Positions 46,598 through 57,910 of a stretch of 64,000 nt of DNA are shown here, one piece after another. The notes below the pieces were generated by a model. That model was not told the DNA's origin and did no database searches. It saw nothing but the letters and a program-made list of their open reading frames with translations. Position 1 is the stretch's first letter. Each line of letters begins with the position of its first letter. Where the stretch lies: the NCBI RefSeq assembly GCF_020873895.1, contig NZ_JAHWGT010000038.1, forward strand, positions 1 through 64,000, written 5' to 3'. This DNA comes from Streptomyces sp. DH12. Its GTDB lineage: Bacteria > Actinomycetota > Actinomycetes > Streptomycetales > Streptomycetaceae. Both the position numbers and the translations under genes were made by a program.

Positions 46598-46652
46598 GTC
46601 TCGCAATGTGGCAGCGCGTCACGGTGAAGTCACTGGTTGCGACGTGGATTGA

Positions 46653-48650
<1,998 letters not shown>

Positions 48651-48807
48651 CCCGCGGGCGCCGCGTCGCCGGACCCCGTCCCCCGGCCGGGGGCGGGGTT
48701 CGGCCATGTCGTTGGCGTTCTCTGGACGAGGTACTGACGGCGCATCACGGATGTGGCTAACATCACGTCCACGTCGGCAAGGTGGCCGAGGTGTCAGGAG
48801 GTGCGAC

Positions 48808-49512
48808 GTGCAGACGACACGGGGACCGCGGAGATCGCGCGGCCGGAAGCTCCGCATTTGTTCCGTCCACACCGCGTGGCACACCGTCGGCGACGGCGAG
48901 TTCTTCTGCCCCGGCTGCGGCGGCGATCGCAACTACCGCCGCCGCACCGGCCGTCGCCGCCTCACCCTGCTGGGTGTCCCGCTGCTGCCGCGCGGGGTCA
49001 CCGGCCCCGTCGTCGAGTGCGCCGCCTGCCACGACCGGTTCGGCACGGACGTGCTGGACCACCCGACCACGGCCCGGTTCTCCGCGATGCTCCGCGACGC
49101 CGTGCACACCGTCGCCCTGGCGGTCCTCGCCGCGGGCGGCACCTCCTCCGCCACGGCCGTGCGGACCGCCGTCCACGCCGTCCGGGCCGCCGGGTACGAG
49201 GACTGCACCGACGACAGTCTGACCGGCCTCATCGACGCCCTCGCCGCCGACACCGGCCGGTACCTCGGAGACGTCGACGGGCCGTGCGGCGCGGCCCTCG
49301 CCATCGAGCTGCACGAGGCGCTGGAACCGCTCTCGCCGCACCTCGCCGCGGCGGGCCGCGAGTCGATCCTGCTGCAGGGCGCCCGGATCGCCCTCGCCGA
49401 CGGCGCCTACAGCCCCGCCGAGCGGGAGGTCCTCGCCACCGTGGGCAACGCCCTGCTGCTGCGGCCCGACGACACCACCCGCCTCATCGAAGCGGCGCGC
49501 ACCCCGTTCTGA
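48808..49512 (+). CDS. TerB-like protein with N-terminal zinc ribbon
   Basis: The 234 residues start at GTG 48808 behind GGAGGTGC. An N-terminal zinc ribbon (FFCPGCGGDRNYRRR and ECAACHDRFGTDVL) is followed by an all-helical TerB-type domain (ILLQGARIALADGAYSPAEREVLATVGNALLL, with acidic residues where TerB proteins bind metal). TerB domains occur in tellurite-resistance and stress systems; here it stands alone after leuA, so a specific role cannot be assigned. Confidence 0.85.
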   Translation: MQTTRGPRRSRGRKLRICSVHTAWHTVGDGEFFCPGCGGDRNYRRRTGRRRLTLLGVPLLPRGVTGPVVECAACHDRFGTDVLDHPTTARFSAMLRDAVHTVALAVLAAGGTSSATAVRTAVHAVRAAGYEDCTDDSLTGLIDALAADTGRYLGDVDGPCGAALAIELHEALEPLSPHLAAAGRESILLQGARIALADGAYSPAEREVLATVGNALLLRPDDTTRLIEAARTPF

Positions 49513-49588
49513 GCCCCCGCCGGGGGCCCGCGACGGTGTGCGCGCCGGGACCGGCCGGCCGCCCCCGGCGGGCAGCCGGGAACCGGTG

Positions 49589-50956
49589 TCAGACCTCGAC
49601 GCCGCTCGCCCGCAGCATCTCCTCGCGCTCCACGATCTTCACGCGCTCCCGGCCCTCCGCCTCGCCGCGCGCCCGCTCGGCCGCGTCGAGCCGGTACCAG
49701 CCCTCCCACGTGGTGTACGCGACGCCCCGGCCCTCCAGGAACCGCACCACGGCCTCCTCGCCGGGCGCCTCGGGCGCCGGCAGCCGGCCCTCGCGGTGGT
49801 CCTCCAGCAGGTTCGCGACGGTCTCGTTCGCGTCGCCCTTGGTGTGGCCGATCAGCCCGATCGGGCCGCGGCGGATCCACCCCGTCACGTAGGTGGAGCG
49901 GACGTGCTCGCCGCCCTCGACCACCCGGCCACCCTCGTCCGGGACCGTGCCGGAGGCCGGGTCCCAGGGCAGCTTCGGCAGCTCCTCGGAGAGGTAGCCG
50001 ACCGCGCGGTACACGGCCTGGACGTCCCAGGTGGTGAACTCCCCGGTGCCCCGGACGTTGCCCGTGCCGTCCAGCTCGGTGCGCTCGGTGCGCAGGCCGA
50101 CGACCCTGCCGTCCTCGCCGAGGATCTCGGAGGGCGACTCGAAGAAGTGCAGGAACAGCTTGTGCGGGCGGTCGCCGGCGTCCCGGATCGCCCAGTTCTC
50201 CAGGGTCTTGGCGACCATGTCGACCTGCTTGTTGGAGCGCCGGGCGTCGATGGAGCCCTGGTCGTAGTCGATGTCCTCGGGGTTGACGACGACCTCGATG
50301 CTGGGGGAGTGGTCCAGCTCGCGCAGCTCCATGGGGCTGAACTTCGCCTGGGCCGGGCCGCGCCGCCCGAACACGTGGATCTCGCGGGCCCGGTTGGCCT
50401 TCAGCCCCTCGTGGACGTTGGGGGGTATCTCCGTCGGCAGCAGCTCGTCGGCGGTCTTGGCCAGGACGCGCGCCACGTCCAGGGCAACGTTGCCGACGCC
50501 CAGCACGGCGACCTTCTCGGCCTCCAGCGGCCAGGTACGCGGCACGTCGGGGTGGCCGTCGTACCAGGAGACGAAGTCGGCCGCGCCGTAGGAGCCGTCC
50601 AGCTCCACGCCCGGGATGCGCAGCTCGCGGTCGGCGTCGGCGCCCGTGGAGAAGACCACCGCGTCGTAGAAGGCGCGCAGGTCGTCCAGGGTGATGTCGG
50701 ACGGGTAGTCGACGTTGCCGAAGAGGCGGACCTGCGGCTTGTCCAGCACCTGGTGGAGCGCCGTGACGATGCCCTTGATGCGGGGGTGGTCCGGGGCGAC
50801 GCCGTACCGGATCAGGCCGAAAGGCGCCGGCATGCGCTCGAAGAGGTCGATGGAGACGCCCGGGTCGGCGGCGGCCTCGGACTTCAGCAGTGCGTCGGCG
50901 GCGTAGATGCCGGCCGGGCCGGCACCGACGATCGCGACCCGCAGGGGGCGGGGCAT
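49589..50956 (-). CDS. fprA: Ferredoxin--NADP reductase (adrenodoxin-reductase/FprA type)
   Basis: The 455 residues form a two-dinucleotide-fold flavoenzyme: FAD motif VAIVGAGPAGIYAADALL, FERMPAPFGLIRYGVAPDH, NADP motif VLGVGNVALDVARVL, FGRRGPAQAKFSPMELREL, and the C-terminal GWIRRGPIGLIGHTKGDANETV. It moves electrons between NADPH and ferredoxin, for instance to P450s. ATG 50956 has GAAGGGA upstream. A 25-bp 11-3-11 palindrome at 51041 lies about 85 bp upstream in the divergent gap with recO. The NuoF-ferredoxin fusion at 10.0 kb is a separate redox protein, not its obvious partner. Confidence 0.93.
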   Translation of the reverse strand: MPRPLRVAIVGAGPAGIYAADALLKSEAAADPGVSIDLFERMPAPFGLIRYGVAPDHPRIKGIVTALHQVLDKPQVRLFGNVDYPSDITLDDLRAFYDAVVFSTGADADRELRIPGVELDGSYGAADFVSWYDGHPDVPRTWPLEAEKVAVLGVGNVALDVARVLAKTADELLPTEIPPNVHEGLKANRAREIHVFGRRGPAQAKFSPMELRELDHSPSIEVVVNPEDIDYDQGSIDARRSNKQVDMVAKTLENWAIRDAGDRPHKLFLHFFESPSEILGEDGRVVGLRTERTELDGTGNVRGTGEFTTWDVQAVYRAVGYLSEELPKLPWDPASGTVPDEGGRVVEGGEHVRSTYVTGWIRRGPIGLIGHTKGDANETVANLLEDHREGRLPAPEAPGEEAVVRFLEGRGVAYTTWEGWYRLDAAERARGEAEGRERVKIVEREEMLRASGVEV

Positions 50957-51040
50957 GGCAGGTTCCCTTCGACGGTCAGCACTTCTCGTCCGCCAGCCTC
51001 ACAAGCGCGGGGGTGGAGCGGTACCCGGTTCTGGTCTATG

Positions 51041-51065
51041 ACCACATAAGCCTTGCTTATGGGGT
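51041..51065. promoter_or_regulatory. 11-3-11 inverted repeat between fprA and recO
   Basis: ACCACATAAGC (51041-51051), centre CTT, GCTTATGGGGT (51055-51065): ten of eleven arm positions pair. It is AT-rich within a GC-rich gap and well placed for the divergent fprA promoter. The 11-3-11 geometry resembles Rrf2-family (RsrR-like) redox regulators, but the sequence match is not established. Confidence 0.6.
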
Positions 51066-51215
51066 ATCGAAGTGACGGTTGGGGCAATCCGGTCCGGTCG
51101 GACCGTGATCACCACCCTATGGGGCCCGCGGCGGTGCCCCGGCCCTGGGGGTCGACGCCCGGCCACCCGCCGCGGACGGCACCGGGCACCCCCGCCCGTA
51201 CGGGAGAATGGGCCC

Positions 51216-51962
51216 ATGAGCCTGTTCCGTGACGACGGCGTCGTGCTGCGCACCCAGAAGCTGGGTGAGGCCGACCGGATCATCACGTTCCTCACCCGCG
51301 GCCACGGGCGCGTGCGCGCCGTGGCGCGCGGGGTGCGCCGGACCAAGTCGAAGTTCGGCGCGCGGCTCGAACCCTTCTCGCACGTGGACGTCCAGTTCTT
51401 CTCCCGCGGCGCCGAGCTCGTCGGGCGGGGCCTGCCGCTGTGCACGCAGACCGAGACCATCGCCGCGTACGGCAGCGGCATCGTCACCGACTACACCCGG
51501 TACACCGCCGGCACCGCGATGCTGGAGACCGCCGAGCGGTTCACCGACCACGAGGGCGAGCCCGCCGTCCAGCAGTACCTGCTGCTCGTCGGCGCCCTGC
51601 GCACCCTCGCCCGCGGCGAGCACGCCCCGCGCCTGGTCCTCGACGCGTTCCTGCTGCGCTCGCTCGCCGTCAACGGCTACGCCCCCTCCTTCGAGGACTG
51701 CGCCCGCTGCGGCATCCACGGGCCGAACCGGTTCTTCTCGGTGGCGGCGGGCGGCGTGGTCTGCGGCGACTGCCGGGTGCCGGGCAGCGTCGTACCCTCT
51801 GCGGAGGCCGTCGGTCTGCTCAGCGCCCTGCTGAGCGGTGACTGGGCCACCGCGGACGCGTGCGAGGCGCGCCACGTCCGGGAGGGGAGCGGACTGGTGT
51901 CCGCCTACCTGCACTGGCACCTGGAGCGCGGACTGCGCTCGCTCCGCTACGTGGAGAAGTAG
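51216..51962 (+). CDS. recO: DNA repair protein RecO
   Basis: The 248 residues: N-terminal OB fold [41 protein letters not shown], then the helical domain and a C-terminal zinc finger with CARCG ... CGDC. RecO loads RecA with RecFR in gap repair. GAGAAT (51204-51209) lies 6 nt before ATG 51216 and no Shine-Dalgarno is seen, fitting a leaderless message. uppS begins 22 nt after the stop, and the recO-uppS order is widely conserved in actinobacteria. Confidence 0.96.
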   Translation: MSLFRDDGVVLRTQKLGEADRIITFLTRGHGRVRAVARGVRRTKSKFGARLEPFSHVDVQFFSRGAELVGRGLPLCTQTETIAAYGSGIVTDYTRYTAGTAMLETAERFTDHEGEPAVQQYLLLVGALRTLARGEHAPRLVLDAFLLRSLAVNGYAPSFEDCARCGIHGPNRFFSVAAGGVVCGDCRVPGSVVPSAEAVGLLSALLSGDWATADACEARHVREGSGLVSAYLHWHLERGLRSLRYVEK

Positions 51963-51984
51963 AGAACTAGGAGATGTGAGCCGC

Positions 51985-52851
51985 ATGGCCATGGCACGAC
52001 GCGGAATCCTCGGGCGCTCCAAGCGCCAGTACAAGGACCCCGAGCCGCACCCGTCCGGCGCCCGCCCGCCGGGGCTTCCCGGCGAGCTCGTGCCCGGACA
52101 CGTCGCGATCGTCATGGACGGCAACGGCCGCTGGGCCAAGGAGCGCGGCCTGCCCCGCACCGAGGGGCACAAGGTCGGCGCCGAGCGGGTGCTGGACGTG
52201 CTCCAGGGCGCCATCGAGGCGGGCGTCGGCAGCATCTCCCTGTACGCCTTCTCCACCGAGAACTGGCGGCGCTCCCCGGACGAGGTGCGCTTCCTGATGA
52301 ACTTCAACCGGGACTTCATCCGCAAGACCCGCGACCAGCTCGACGAGCTCGGCATCCGGGTCCGCTGGGTCGGCCGGATGCCCAAGCTGTGGAAGTCGGT
52401 CGCCCAGGAGCTCCAGATCGCCCAGGAGCAGACCAAGGACAACGACCGGCTCACCCTGTACTTCTGCATGAACTACGGCGGCCGTGCCGAGATCGCGGAC
52501 GCGGCGCAGGCCCTCGCGGCGGACGTGAAGGCGGGCCGGCTCGACCCGTCGAAGGTCACGGAGAAGACCTTCGCCAAGTACCTGTACTACGCGGACATGC
52601 CGGACGTCGACCTGTTCCTGCGGCCGAGCGGCGAGCAGCGCACCTCCAACTACCTGCTGTGGCAGAGCGCCTACGCCGAGATGGTCTTCCAGGACGTGCT
52701 GTGGCCGGACTTCGACCGCCGCGACCTGTGGCGGGCCTGCCTGGAGTACGCCCAGCGCGACCGCCGCTTCGGCGGCGCGGTGCCCAACGAGCAGCTCCTC
52801 GCCATGGAGGCCGCGATGCGCGGCGACGGGACGGCCGTCGCCGAGGGCTGA
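51985..52851 (+). CDS. uppS: Isoprenyl (undecaprenyl/polyprenyl) diphosphate synthase
   Basis: The 288 residues are a cis-prenyltransferase: [19 protein letters not shown] with catalytic Asp 45, [17 protein letters not shown], and [29 protein letters not shown]. It makes the long-chain lipid carrier for cell-wall synthesis. ATG 51985 has AGGAGAT 9 nt upstream; GTG 51976 and ATG 51991 are alternatives. Many actinobacteria have a second paralogue, so chain length cannot be inferred. It ends in a strong hairpin shared with the convergent zur gene. Confidence 0.95.
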   Translation: MAMARRGILGRSKRQYKDPEPHPSGARPPGLPGELVPGHVAIVMDGNGRWAKERGLPRTEGHKVGAERVLDVLQGAIEAGVGSISLYAFSTENWRRSPDEVRFLMNFNRDFIRKTRDQLDELGIRVRWVGRMPKLWKSVAQELQIAQEQTKDNDRLTLYFCMNYGGRAEIADAAQALAADVKAGRLDPSKVTEKTFAKYLYYADMPDVDLFLRPSGEQRTSNYLLWQSAYAEMVFQDVLWPDFDRRDLWRACLEYAQRDRRFGGAVPNEQLLAMEAAMRGDGTAVAEG

Positions 52852-52873
52852 GGCGCCCCGCCGGGGGCACGGG

Positions 52874-52906
52874 AAGGGCGCGGCACCCCAGGGGTGCCGC
52901 GCCCTT
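52874..52906. terminator. Bidirectional terminator between uppS and zur
   Basis: AAGGGCGCGGCACC (52874-52887) pairs with GGTGCCGCGCCCTT (52893-52906). A-rich and T-rich ends flank the stem on the two strands, suitable for both convergent genes. Confidence 0.85.
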
Positions 52907-52954
52907 CCGCGTGGGTTCCCCGCCGGTCCGGGGGGCGGCCCGGGTCCGCCCGGG

Positions 52955-53371
52955 TCAGTTCCCGGCCGCCGCGCACTCCGCGCAGGTGCCGAAGATCTCC
53001 ACCGTGTGCGCCACGTTGACGAAGCCGTGCTCCGCCGCGACGGCCTCGGCCCACTCCTCGACGGCCGGCCCCTCGACCTCCACGGCCTTGCCGCAGCCGC
53101 GGCACACCAGGTGGTGGTGGTGCTCACCGGTCGAGCAGCGGCGGTAGACGGCCTCGCCCTCGCTGGTGCGCAGCACGTCGACCTCGCCCGCGTCCGCGAG
53201 CGACTGCAGCGTGCGGTAGACCGTCGTCAGGCCCACGGAGTCACCGCGGTGCTTGAGCATGTCGTGCAGCTCCTGCGCGCTGCGGAACTCGTCCACCTCG
53301 CTCAGCGCCGCCGCAACGGCGGCGCGCTGCCGGGTCGATCGGCCGCGTACGCCGGATCCTGCCGTTGCCAC
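52955..53371 (-). CDS. zur: Zinc uptake regulator (Fur family)
   Basis: The 138 residues: winged-helix domain RSTRQRAAVAAALSEVDEFRSAQELHDML, SVGLTTVYRTLQSLADAGEV, then the metal and dimer domain with C79, the EHHHH cluster (H84-H87), C90 and C93, and the structural pair C130/C133 (FGTCAEC). It represses zinc uptake genes when zinc is plentiful. GTG 53371 behind AAGGAGG. It is the last gene of the znuA-znuC-znuB-zur run on this strand, and Zur-like boxes sit on the znuA promoter. This argues for Zur over Fur. Confidence 0.92.
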   Translation of the reverse strand: MATAGSGVRGRSTRQRAAVAAALSEVDEFRSAQELHDMLKHRGDSVGLTTVYRTLQSLADAGEVDVLRTSEGEAVYRRCSTGEHHHHLVCRGCGKAVEVEGPAVEEWAEAVAAEHGFVNVAHTVEIFGTCAECAAAGN

Positions 53372-53500
53372 AGGTGCCTCCTTGCCTTCGGCCCGCTCAC
53401 GCGTACGTCGTGTGTCGTACGTCCGCTTTCCGTCCGGCCATTCTGCCAGGCCCCGCGACGGGGCCCGGCCGCCGTGATCGGTGGGCCCGGCCTGATCGGA

Positions 53501-54394
53501 TCAGACCCTGACGTCGTCGGCGGCGCCCGCGGAGGGCCGGGCGTCGTGTCCGTGCGCCTCCGCGGCCTCCCGGGCGGCCCGGGCGCGCCGCCGGGCCAGC
53601 GGCGCGGCCAGCGCGGCGAACAGGACGAACACGGCGATGGCCAGCAGCACGATCGTCGCGCCGGGCGGCACGTCCTGGTAGTACGTCGTGACGGTGCCGG
53701 TCAGGGAGACCGCCGTGCCGATGAGGACCGCCACCGCGAAGGTCGACCGGAAGCTGCGGGTCAGCTGCTGGGCGGCCGCGACCGGGACCACCATCAGCGC
53801 GCTGACCAGCAGCAGCCCGACGACCCGCATGGCGACGGTCACGGTGACGGCGGCCGTCACGGCGACGAGCAGGTTCAGCGCCCGCACCGGCAGGCCGGTC
53901 ACGCGCGCGAACTCCTCGTCCTGGCTGATCGCGAAGAGCTGGCGGCGCAGTCCCAGCGAGACCGCCAGGACGAACCCGGCGAGTACGCAGATCGCCGTCA
54001 CGTCCTCGGCGGAGACGGTCGCGAGGGAGCCGAAGAGGTAGCTCATGAGGTTGGCGTTGGAGCCGTCGGGCGAGAGGCTGGTCAGCATCACGCCGCCGGC
54101 CATGCCGCCGTAGAAGAGCAGCGCCAGCGCGATGTCGCCGCGCGTCCGCCCGTACATGCGGATCAGCTCCATCAGCACGGCGCCGGCGATCGAGACGAGG
54201 CCGGCGACCCACACGGGGTTGGCCGACATCAGGAAGCCGAGGCCCACGCCGGTCATCGCGACGTGGCCGATCCCGTCGCCCATGAGGGCCTGCCGCCGCT
54301 GCACGAGGTGGATGCCGACGGCGGGCGCCGTGACGCCCACCAGGAGGGCGGCGAGGAGCGCCCGCTGCATGAACGCGTGGTCGAGGATTTCCAT
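53501..54394 (-). CDS. znuB: Zinc ABC transporter permease ZnuB
   Basis: The 297 residues form an ABC-3 family permease with about eight or nine membrane helices (MQRALLAALLVGVTAPAVGIHLVQRRQALMGDGIGHVAMTGV, LMSYLFGSLATVSAEDV, MRVVGLLLVSALMVVPVAAAQQL). The DGIGHVAMTGVGLGF loop is the ABC-3 signature that contacts the ATPase. The Ala/Arg-rich tail ends with a His pair (AHGHD). ATG 54394 lies 2 nt after the znuC stop. Confidence 0.94.
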   Translation of the reverse strand: MEILDHAFMQRALLAALLVGVTAPAVGIHLVQRRQALMGDGIGHVAMTGVGLGFLMSANPVWVAGLVSIAGAVLMELIRMYGRTRGDIALALLFYGGMAGGVMLTSLSPDGSNANLMSYLFGSLATVSAEDVTAICVLAGFVLAVSLGLRRQLFAISQDEEFARVTGLPVRALNLLVAVTAAVTVTVAMRVVGLLLVSALMVVPVAAAQQLTRSFRSTFAVAVLIGTAVSLTGTVTTYYQDVPPGATIVLLAIAVFVLFAALAAPLARRRARAAREAAEAHGHDARPSAGAADDVRV

Positions 54395-54396
54395 GG

Positions 54397-55164
54397 TCAG
54401 GTGAGCAGTCCCGTGCGGAGCGGCTCGTCGGCCGCGTGCGGATGTACGTGGTCGTGGCCGGGGAGCGCGTGCTGGCCGACGGCTTCCGGGGGTGGGCCGT
54501 CGTGGACGACGCACCCGTCGCGCAGGACGACCGCCCGGTCGATCAGCGGATCCAGCGGGCCCAGCTCGTGCAGGACCAGCAGCACGGTCGTGCCGCCGCC
54601 GACCTGCTCGCGCAGGGTCGCGGCGAGGACCTCCTGGCTCGCCAGGTCGACGCCGGCCATCGGCTCGTCCATGATCAGCAGCTCGGGCTCGGAAGCGAGC
54701 GCGCGGGCGATCAGGACCCGCTGGTGCTGGCCGCCGGAGAGCGCCCACACCGAGTCCCCGGCCCGGTCGCCCAGGACGACGAGCTCGATGGCCCGGTCCA
54801 CGGCCCTCCGGTCGGCCCGGGAGGGCCACCGCAGCATCCCGGTGCGGGAGAGGCGGCCCGAGGAGACGACCTCGCGGACGGTGGCGGGCACGCCGCTGGC
54901 CGCGGTGGTGCGCTGCGGCACGTAGCCGACGCGCGCCCAGTCGCGGAAGCGGCGCAGCTCGGTGCCGAAGAGGGATATCGCGCCGCCGGTGAGCGGCACC
55001 TGGCCGATCACGGACCGTACGGCGGTCGACTTGCCCGAGCCGTTCGCGCCGAGCAGGGCGACGACCTCGCCGCGGTGGACGGCGAAGTCGACGCCGCGCA
55101 GCACGGGGCGTGCGCCGAGCGCGGCCGTGGCCGCCCGGACCGAGATGACGGGCTCGCTGCTCAC
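54397..55164 (-). CDS. znuC: Zinc ABC transporter ATP-binding protein ZnuC
   Basis: The 255 residues: Walker A GANGSGKST (39-47), Q-loop YVPQR, signature LSGGQHQRVLIARAL, Walker B LLIMDEPMAGVD and H-loop LVLHELG. The C-terminal tail is His-rich (QHALPGHDHVHPHAADE), which may buffer zinc. GTG 55164 behind GGAGGCACG. It lies 37 nt after znuA and is nearly continuous with znuB. Confidence 0.95.
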   Translation of the reverse strand: MSSEPVISVRAATAALGARPVLRGVDFAVHRGEVVALLGANGSGKSTAVRSVIGQVPLTGGAISLFGTELRRFRDWARVGYVPQRTTAASGVPATVREVVSSGRLSRTGMLRWPSRADRRAVDRAIELVVLGDRAGDSVWALSGGQHQRVLIARALASEPELLIMDEPMAGVDLASQEVLAATLREQVGGGTTVLLVLHELGPLDPLIDRAVVLRDGCVVHDGPPPEAVGQHALPGHDHVHPHAADEPLRTGLLT

Positions 55165-55201
55165 CGTGCCTCCATGGGGTGTGCCGGAAGGGAGGGTCGG
55201 G

Positions 55202-56254
55202 TCACTTGGCGCCGAGGGCCTTTTCGAGGGCCGCCAGGTTGGCCCGCATGACCGCGAGGTAGTCAGCGCCCTTGGACCGGTCGGTGATTCCCTCCAGCGG
55301 GTCGAGGACGTCCGTCTTCAGCCCGGTGTCGGCGGCGAGGGTCTTCGCGGTCCGGTCGCTGGCGAGGGTCTCGAAGAAGACGGTGGTGACCTTCTCCTTC
55401 TTGGCGATGGCCTGGAGCTCCTTGATCCGCGCGGGGCTCGGCTCGGACTCGGGGTCGAGGCCGGAGATGCTCTCCTGGTCCAGGCCGTACCGCTCGGCGA
55501 GGTAGCCGAAGGCGGAGTGGGTGGAGATGAAGGTCCGGGTGGTGGTGTTCTTCAGGCCGTCCCGGAACGCGGTGTCCAGGGCGCCGAGCTTCTTCACGAG
55601 CTCGTCGGCGTTCTTGCGGTAGGTGGCGGCGTTGTCCGGGTCGGCCTTGGCGAGGGAGGCGCCGACGCCCTTGGCGACCTCCGCGTACTTCACCGGGTCC
55701 AGCCAGATGTGCGGGTCGGCCCCGGCCTCGCCCTCGTGGGCGTGGTCGTGGGACTCCTCGGCGTGGGTCTCCCCGGCGTGCGACTCCCCGGCGTGCGACT
55801 CCTCGGCGTGGGGCCCGTCGGTGTGCGCCTCGCCCTCGTGCGCGCCGTGGTCGTGGCCGTCGACCGCGGTGCCGTGCGACTCCAGGGTGGTCAGGGTGGC
55901 CGCGTCGACGGTGTCGGCCACGCCCGCCTGCCTGACCGCGTCGTCGACGGCGGGCTGCAGGCCCTTGAGGTAGAGGATGTAGTCGGCCTCGCCGAGTTCG
56001 GCGATCTGGCGCGTCTTGAGCTCCAGGTCGTGCGGCTCGACCCCGGGCTTGGTGAGGGTGGTCACCGAGACCTTGTCGCCGCCGATCTGCTCGGCCAGGA
56101 ACTGCATCGGGTAGAACGACGCCACAACGTCCAGTTTGCCGTCCTTGTCCGCCTTCGCACCTCCGGAGGACCCGGCGCAGGCGGAGAGGGTGAGCAGGCC
56201 GAGGAGGGCGGCGCCGGCGGTCGCGGTGGTGGATATGGGGCGTCGTACGTTCAT
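55202..56254 (-). CDS. znuA: Zinc ABC transporter substrate-binding lipoprotein ZnuA
   Basis: The 350 residues start MNVRRPISTTATAG, with lipobox LTLSAC (C26 lipidated). It is a cluster A-I metal-binding protein: VASFYPMQFLAEQIGG, GVEPHDLELKTRQ (first His) and DPHIWLDPVKYAEV. Between the latter two lies a ~55-residue His/Glu/Ala-rich loop with repeats of HAGES and HAEES that collects zinc. FISTHSAFGYLAERYGL and FFETLASDRT follow. ATG 56254 is preferred over ATG 56263, because the -10 GAAAAT (56267-56262) covers the latter and ends 7 nt before the former, implying a leaderless transcript. Confidence 0.94.
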   Translation of the reverse strand: MNVRRPISTTATAGAALLGLLTLSACAGSSGGAKADKDGKLDVVASFYPMQFLAEQIGGDKVSVTTLTKPGVEPHDLELKTRQIAELGEADYILYLKGLQPAVDDAVRQAGVADTVDAATLTTLESHGTAVDGHDHGAHEGEAHTDGPHAEESHAGESHAGETHAEESHDHAHEGEAGADPHIWLDPVKYAEVAKGVGASLAKADPDNAATYRKNADELVKKLGALDTAFRDGLKNTTTRTFISTHSAFGYLAERYGLDQESISGLDPESEPSPARIKELQAIAKKEKVTTVFFETLASDRTAKTLAADTGLKTDVLDPLEGITDRSKGADYLAVMRANLAALEKALGAK

Positions 56255-56291
56255 GACACTCATTTTCAGTCTTCCTGGAAACGATTGTCAA
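56254..56291 (-). promoter_or_regulatory. znuA promoter overlapped by two Zur-box-like repeats
   Basis: On the minus strand: -35 TTGACA (56291-56286), 18-bp spacer, -10 GAAAAT (56267-56262). Two 15-mers with the TGAnAAT-n-A(T)TnTCA pattern overlap them: TGACAATCGTTTCCA (56290-56276) on the -35 and TGAAAATGAGTGTCA (56268-56254) on the -10, exactly 22 bp (two helical turns) apart. Zur bound to both would block RNA polymerase. Confidence 0.8.
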
Positions 56292-56325
56292 CAAAGTGGC
56301 CAAGTGGCCCCCGCCACCCACCGAT

Positions 56326-56356
56326 TTGATCCCGGGGGTGCGCCCGCCGCTAATCT
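56326..56356 (+). promoter_or_regulatory. Probable glyS promoter
   Basis: TTGATC (56326-56331) and TAATCT (56351-56356) with 19-bp spacing, 42 nt before the GTG start of glyS. Confidence 0.5.
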
Positions 56357-56398
56357 GAGGCATTCGCCGTTCGCCGTCGTCGTTATGAAGAGAGCACC

Positions 56399-57781
56399 GT
56401 GGCCGCCGACAAGATCGACACCATCGTCAGCCTGAGCAAGCGCCGTGGCTTCGTCTACCCCTGCAGCGAGATCTACGGCGGCCAGAAGGCCGCCTGGGAC
56501 TACGGGCCGCTCGGTGTGGAGCTGAAGGAGAACATCAAGCGCCAGTGGTGGCGCTACATGGTCACCTCCCGGGAGGACGTCGTCGGTCTCGACTCGTCGG
56601 TGATCCTCGCCTCCGAGGTGTGGGAAGCCTCCGGCCACGTGGCGACCTTCTCGGACCCGCTCACCGAGTGCACCTCCTGCCACAAGCGCTACCGCGCGGA
56701 CCACCTGGAGGAGGCGTACGAGGAGAAGCACGGCCGCCTCCCCGCGAACGGCCTCGCCGACCTGAACTGCCCCAACTGCGGCAACAAGGGCCAGTTCACG
56801 GAGCCGAAGCAGTTCTCCGGACTCCTCGCCACCCACCTCGGCCCCACCCAGGACTCGGGCTCGATCGCCTACCTGCGCCCCGAGACCGCCCAGGGCATCT
56901 TCACCAACTTCGCCCAGGTGCAGCAGACCTCGCGCAAGAAGCCGCCGTTCGGCATCGCGCAGATGGGCAAGTCCTTCCGGAACGAGATCACTCCGGGCAA
57001 CTTCATCTTCCGGACGCGTGAGTTCGAGCAGATGGAGATGGAGTTCTTCGTCAAGCCGGGGGAGGACGAGACCTGGCAGGAGTACTGGATGGAGCAGCGC
57101 TGGAACTGGTACACCGGCCTGGGCCTCCGCGAGGAGAACATGCGCTGGTACGAGCACCCGCAGGAGAAGCTCTCCCACTACTCGAAGCGCACCGCCGACA
57201 TCGAGTACCGCTTCCGCTTCGGCGGCAACGAGTGGGGCGAGCTGGAGGGCGTCGCCAACCGCACCGACTACGACCTGTCGGCCCACGCCAAGGCGTCCGG
57301 CACCGACCTGACGTACTTCGACCAGGAGGCCGGCGAGCGCTGGACCCCCTACGTCATCGAGCCGGCCGCCGGTGTCGGCCGCGCCATGCTGGCCTTCCTC
57401 CTCGACGCGTACGTCGAGGACGAGGCGCCCAACGCCAAGGGCAAGATGGAGAAGCGCACCTCGCTGCGGCTCGACCCCCGCCTCGCCCCGGTCAAGGTCG
57501 CGGTCCTGCCGCTCTCCCGCAACCCGGAGCTGTCGCCGAAGGCCAAGGGCCTCGCCGCCGACCTGCGCCAGAACTGGAACATCGAGTTCGACGACGCGGG
57601 CGCGATCGGCCGCCGCTACCGCCGCCAGGACGAGATCGGCACGCCGTACTGCGTCACCGTCGACTTCGACACCCTCGAGGACAACGCCGTGACGGTCCGC
57701 GAGCGCGACTCGATGAAGCAGGAGCGCGTCTCCCTCGACCAGATCCAGGGCTACCTCGCCACCCGTCTGATCGGCTGCTGA
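56399..57781 (+). CDS. glyS: Glycyl-tRNA synthetase (eukaryote-type, dimeric)
   Basis: Charges tRNA-Gly. The 460 residues have the class II motifs: N-terminal [24 protein letters not shown], a CxxC...CxxC insertion ([12 protein letters not shown] ... [10 protein letters not shown]) that may bind zinc, motif 2 [27 protein letters not shown], and motif 3 [19 protein letters not shown]-terminal anticodon-binding domain follows. GTG 56399 has AAGAGAG upstream. It is divergent from the zinc-uptake operon, with a 144-bp shared gap. The presence of zinc knuckles beside znuA is worth noting but is not evidence of Zur control. Confidence 0.96.
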   Translation: MAADKIDTIVSLSKRRGFVYPCSEIYGGQKAAWDYGPLGVELKENIKRQWWRYMVTSREDVVGLDSSVILASEVWEASGHVATFSDPLTECTSCHKRYRADHLEEAYEEKHGRLPANGLADLNCPNCGNKGQFTEPKQFSGLLATHLGPTQDSGSIAYLRPETAQGIFTNFAQVQQTSRKKPPFGIAQMGKSFRNEITPGNFIFRTREFEQMEMEFFVKPGEDETWQEYWMEQRWNWYTGLGLREENMRWYEHPQEKLSHYSKRTADIEYRFRFGGNEWGELEGVANRTDYDLSAHAKASGTDLTYFDQEAGERWTPYVIEPAAGVGRAMLAFLLDAYVEDEAPNAKGKMEKRTSLRLDPRLAPVKVAVLPLSRNPELSPKAKGLAADLRQNWNIEFDDAGAIGRRYRRQDEIGTPYCVTVDFDTLEDNAVTVRERDSMKQERVSLDQIQGYLATRLIGC

Positions 57782-57804
57782 CGCACCACCGCGACGCACA
57801 CCAG

Positions 57805-57844
57805 CGGCGGAGCCCCCGGAACCTCGGGACCGGGGGCTCCGCCG
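57805..57844 (+). terminator. Hairpin terminator of glyS
   Basis: A perfect 15-bp stem, CGGCGGAGCCCCCGG (57805-57819) with CCGGGGGCTCCGCCG (57830-57844), and 10-nt loop. No T-run. Confidence 0.82.
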
Positions 57845-57910
57845 TGTCCGCCCGGAGGCGGCGGGGAAATCCGGGTGCCCGCGCGCCGCGCGGGCGCTAC
57901 GGTCGTCCCC

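Noticed and set aside
56254-56399. Zur control of glyS from the divergent gap
   Set aside because: The Zur-like boxes sit on the znuA side; the glyS promoter (56326-56356) is separate and has no box.
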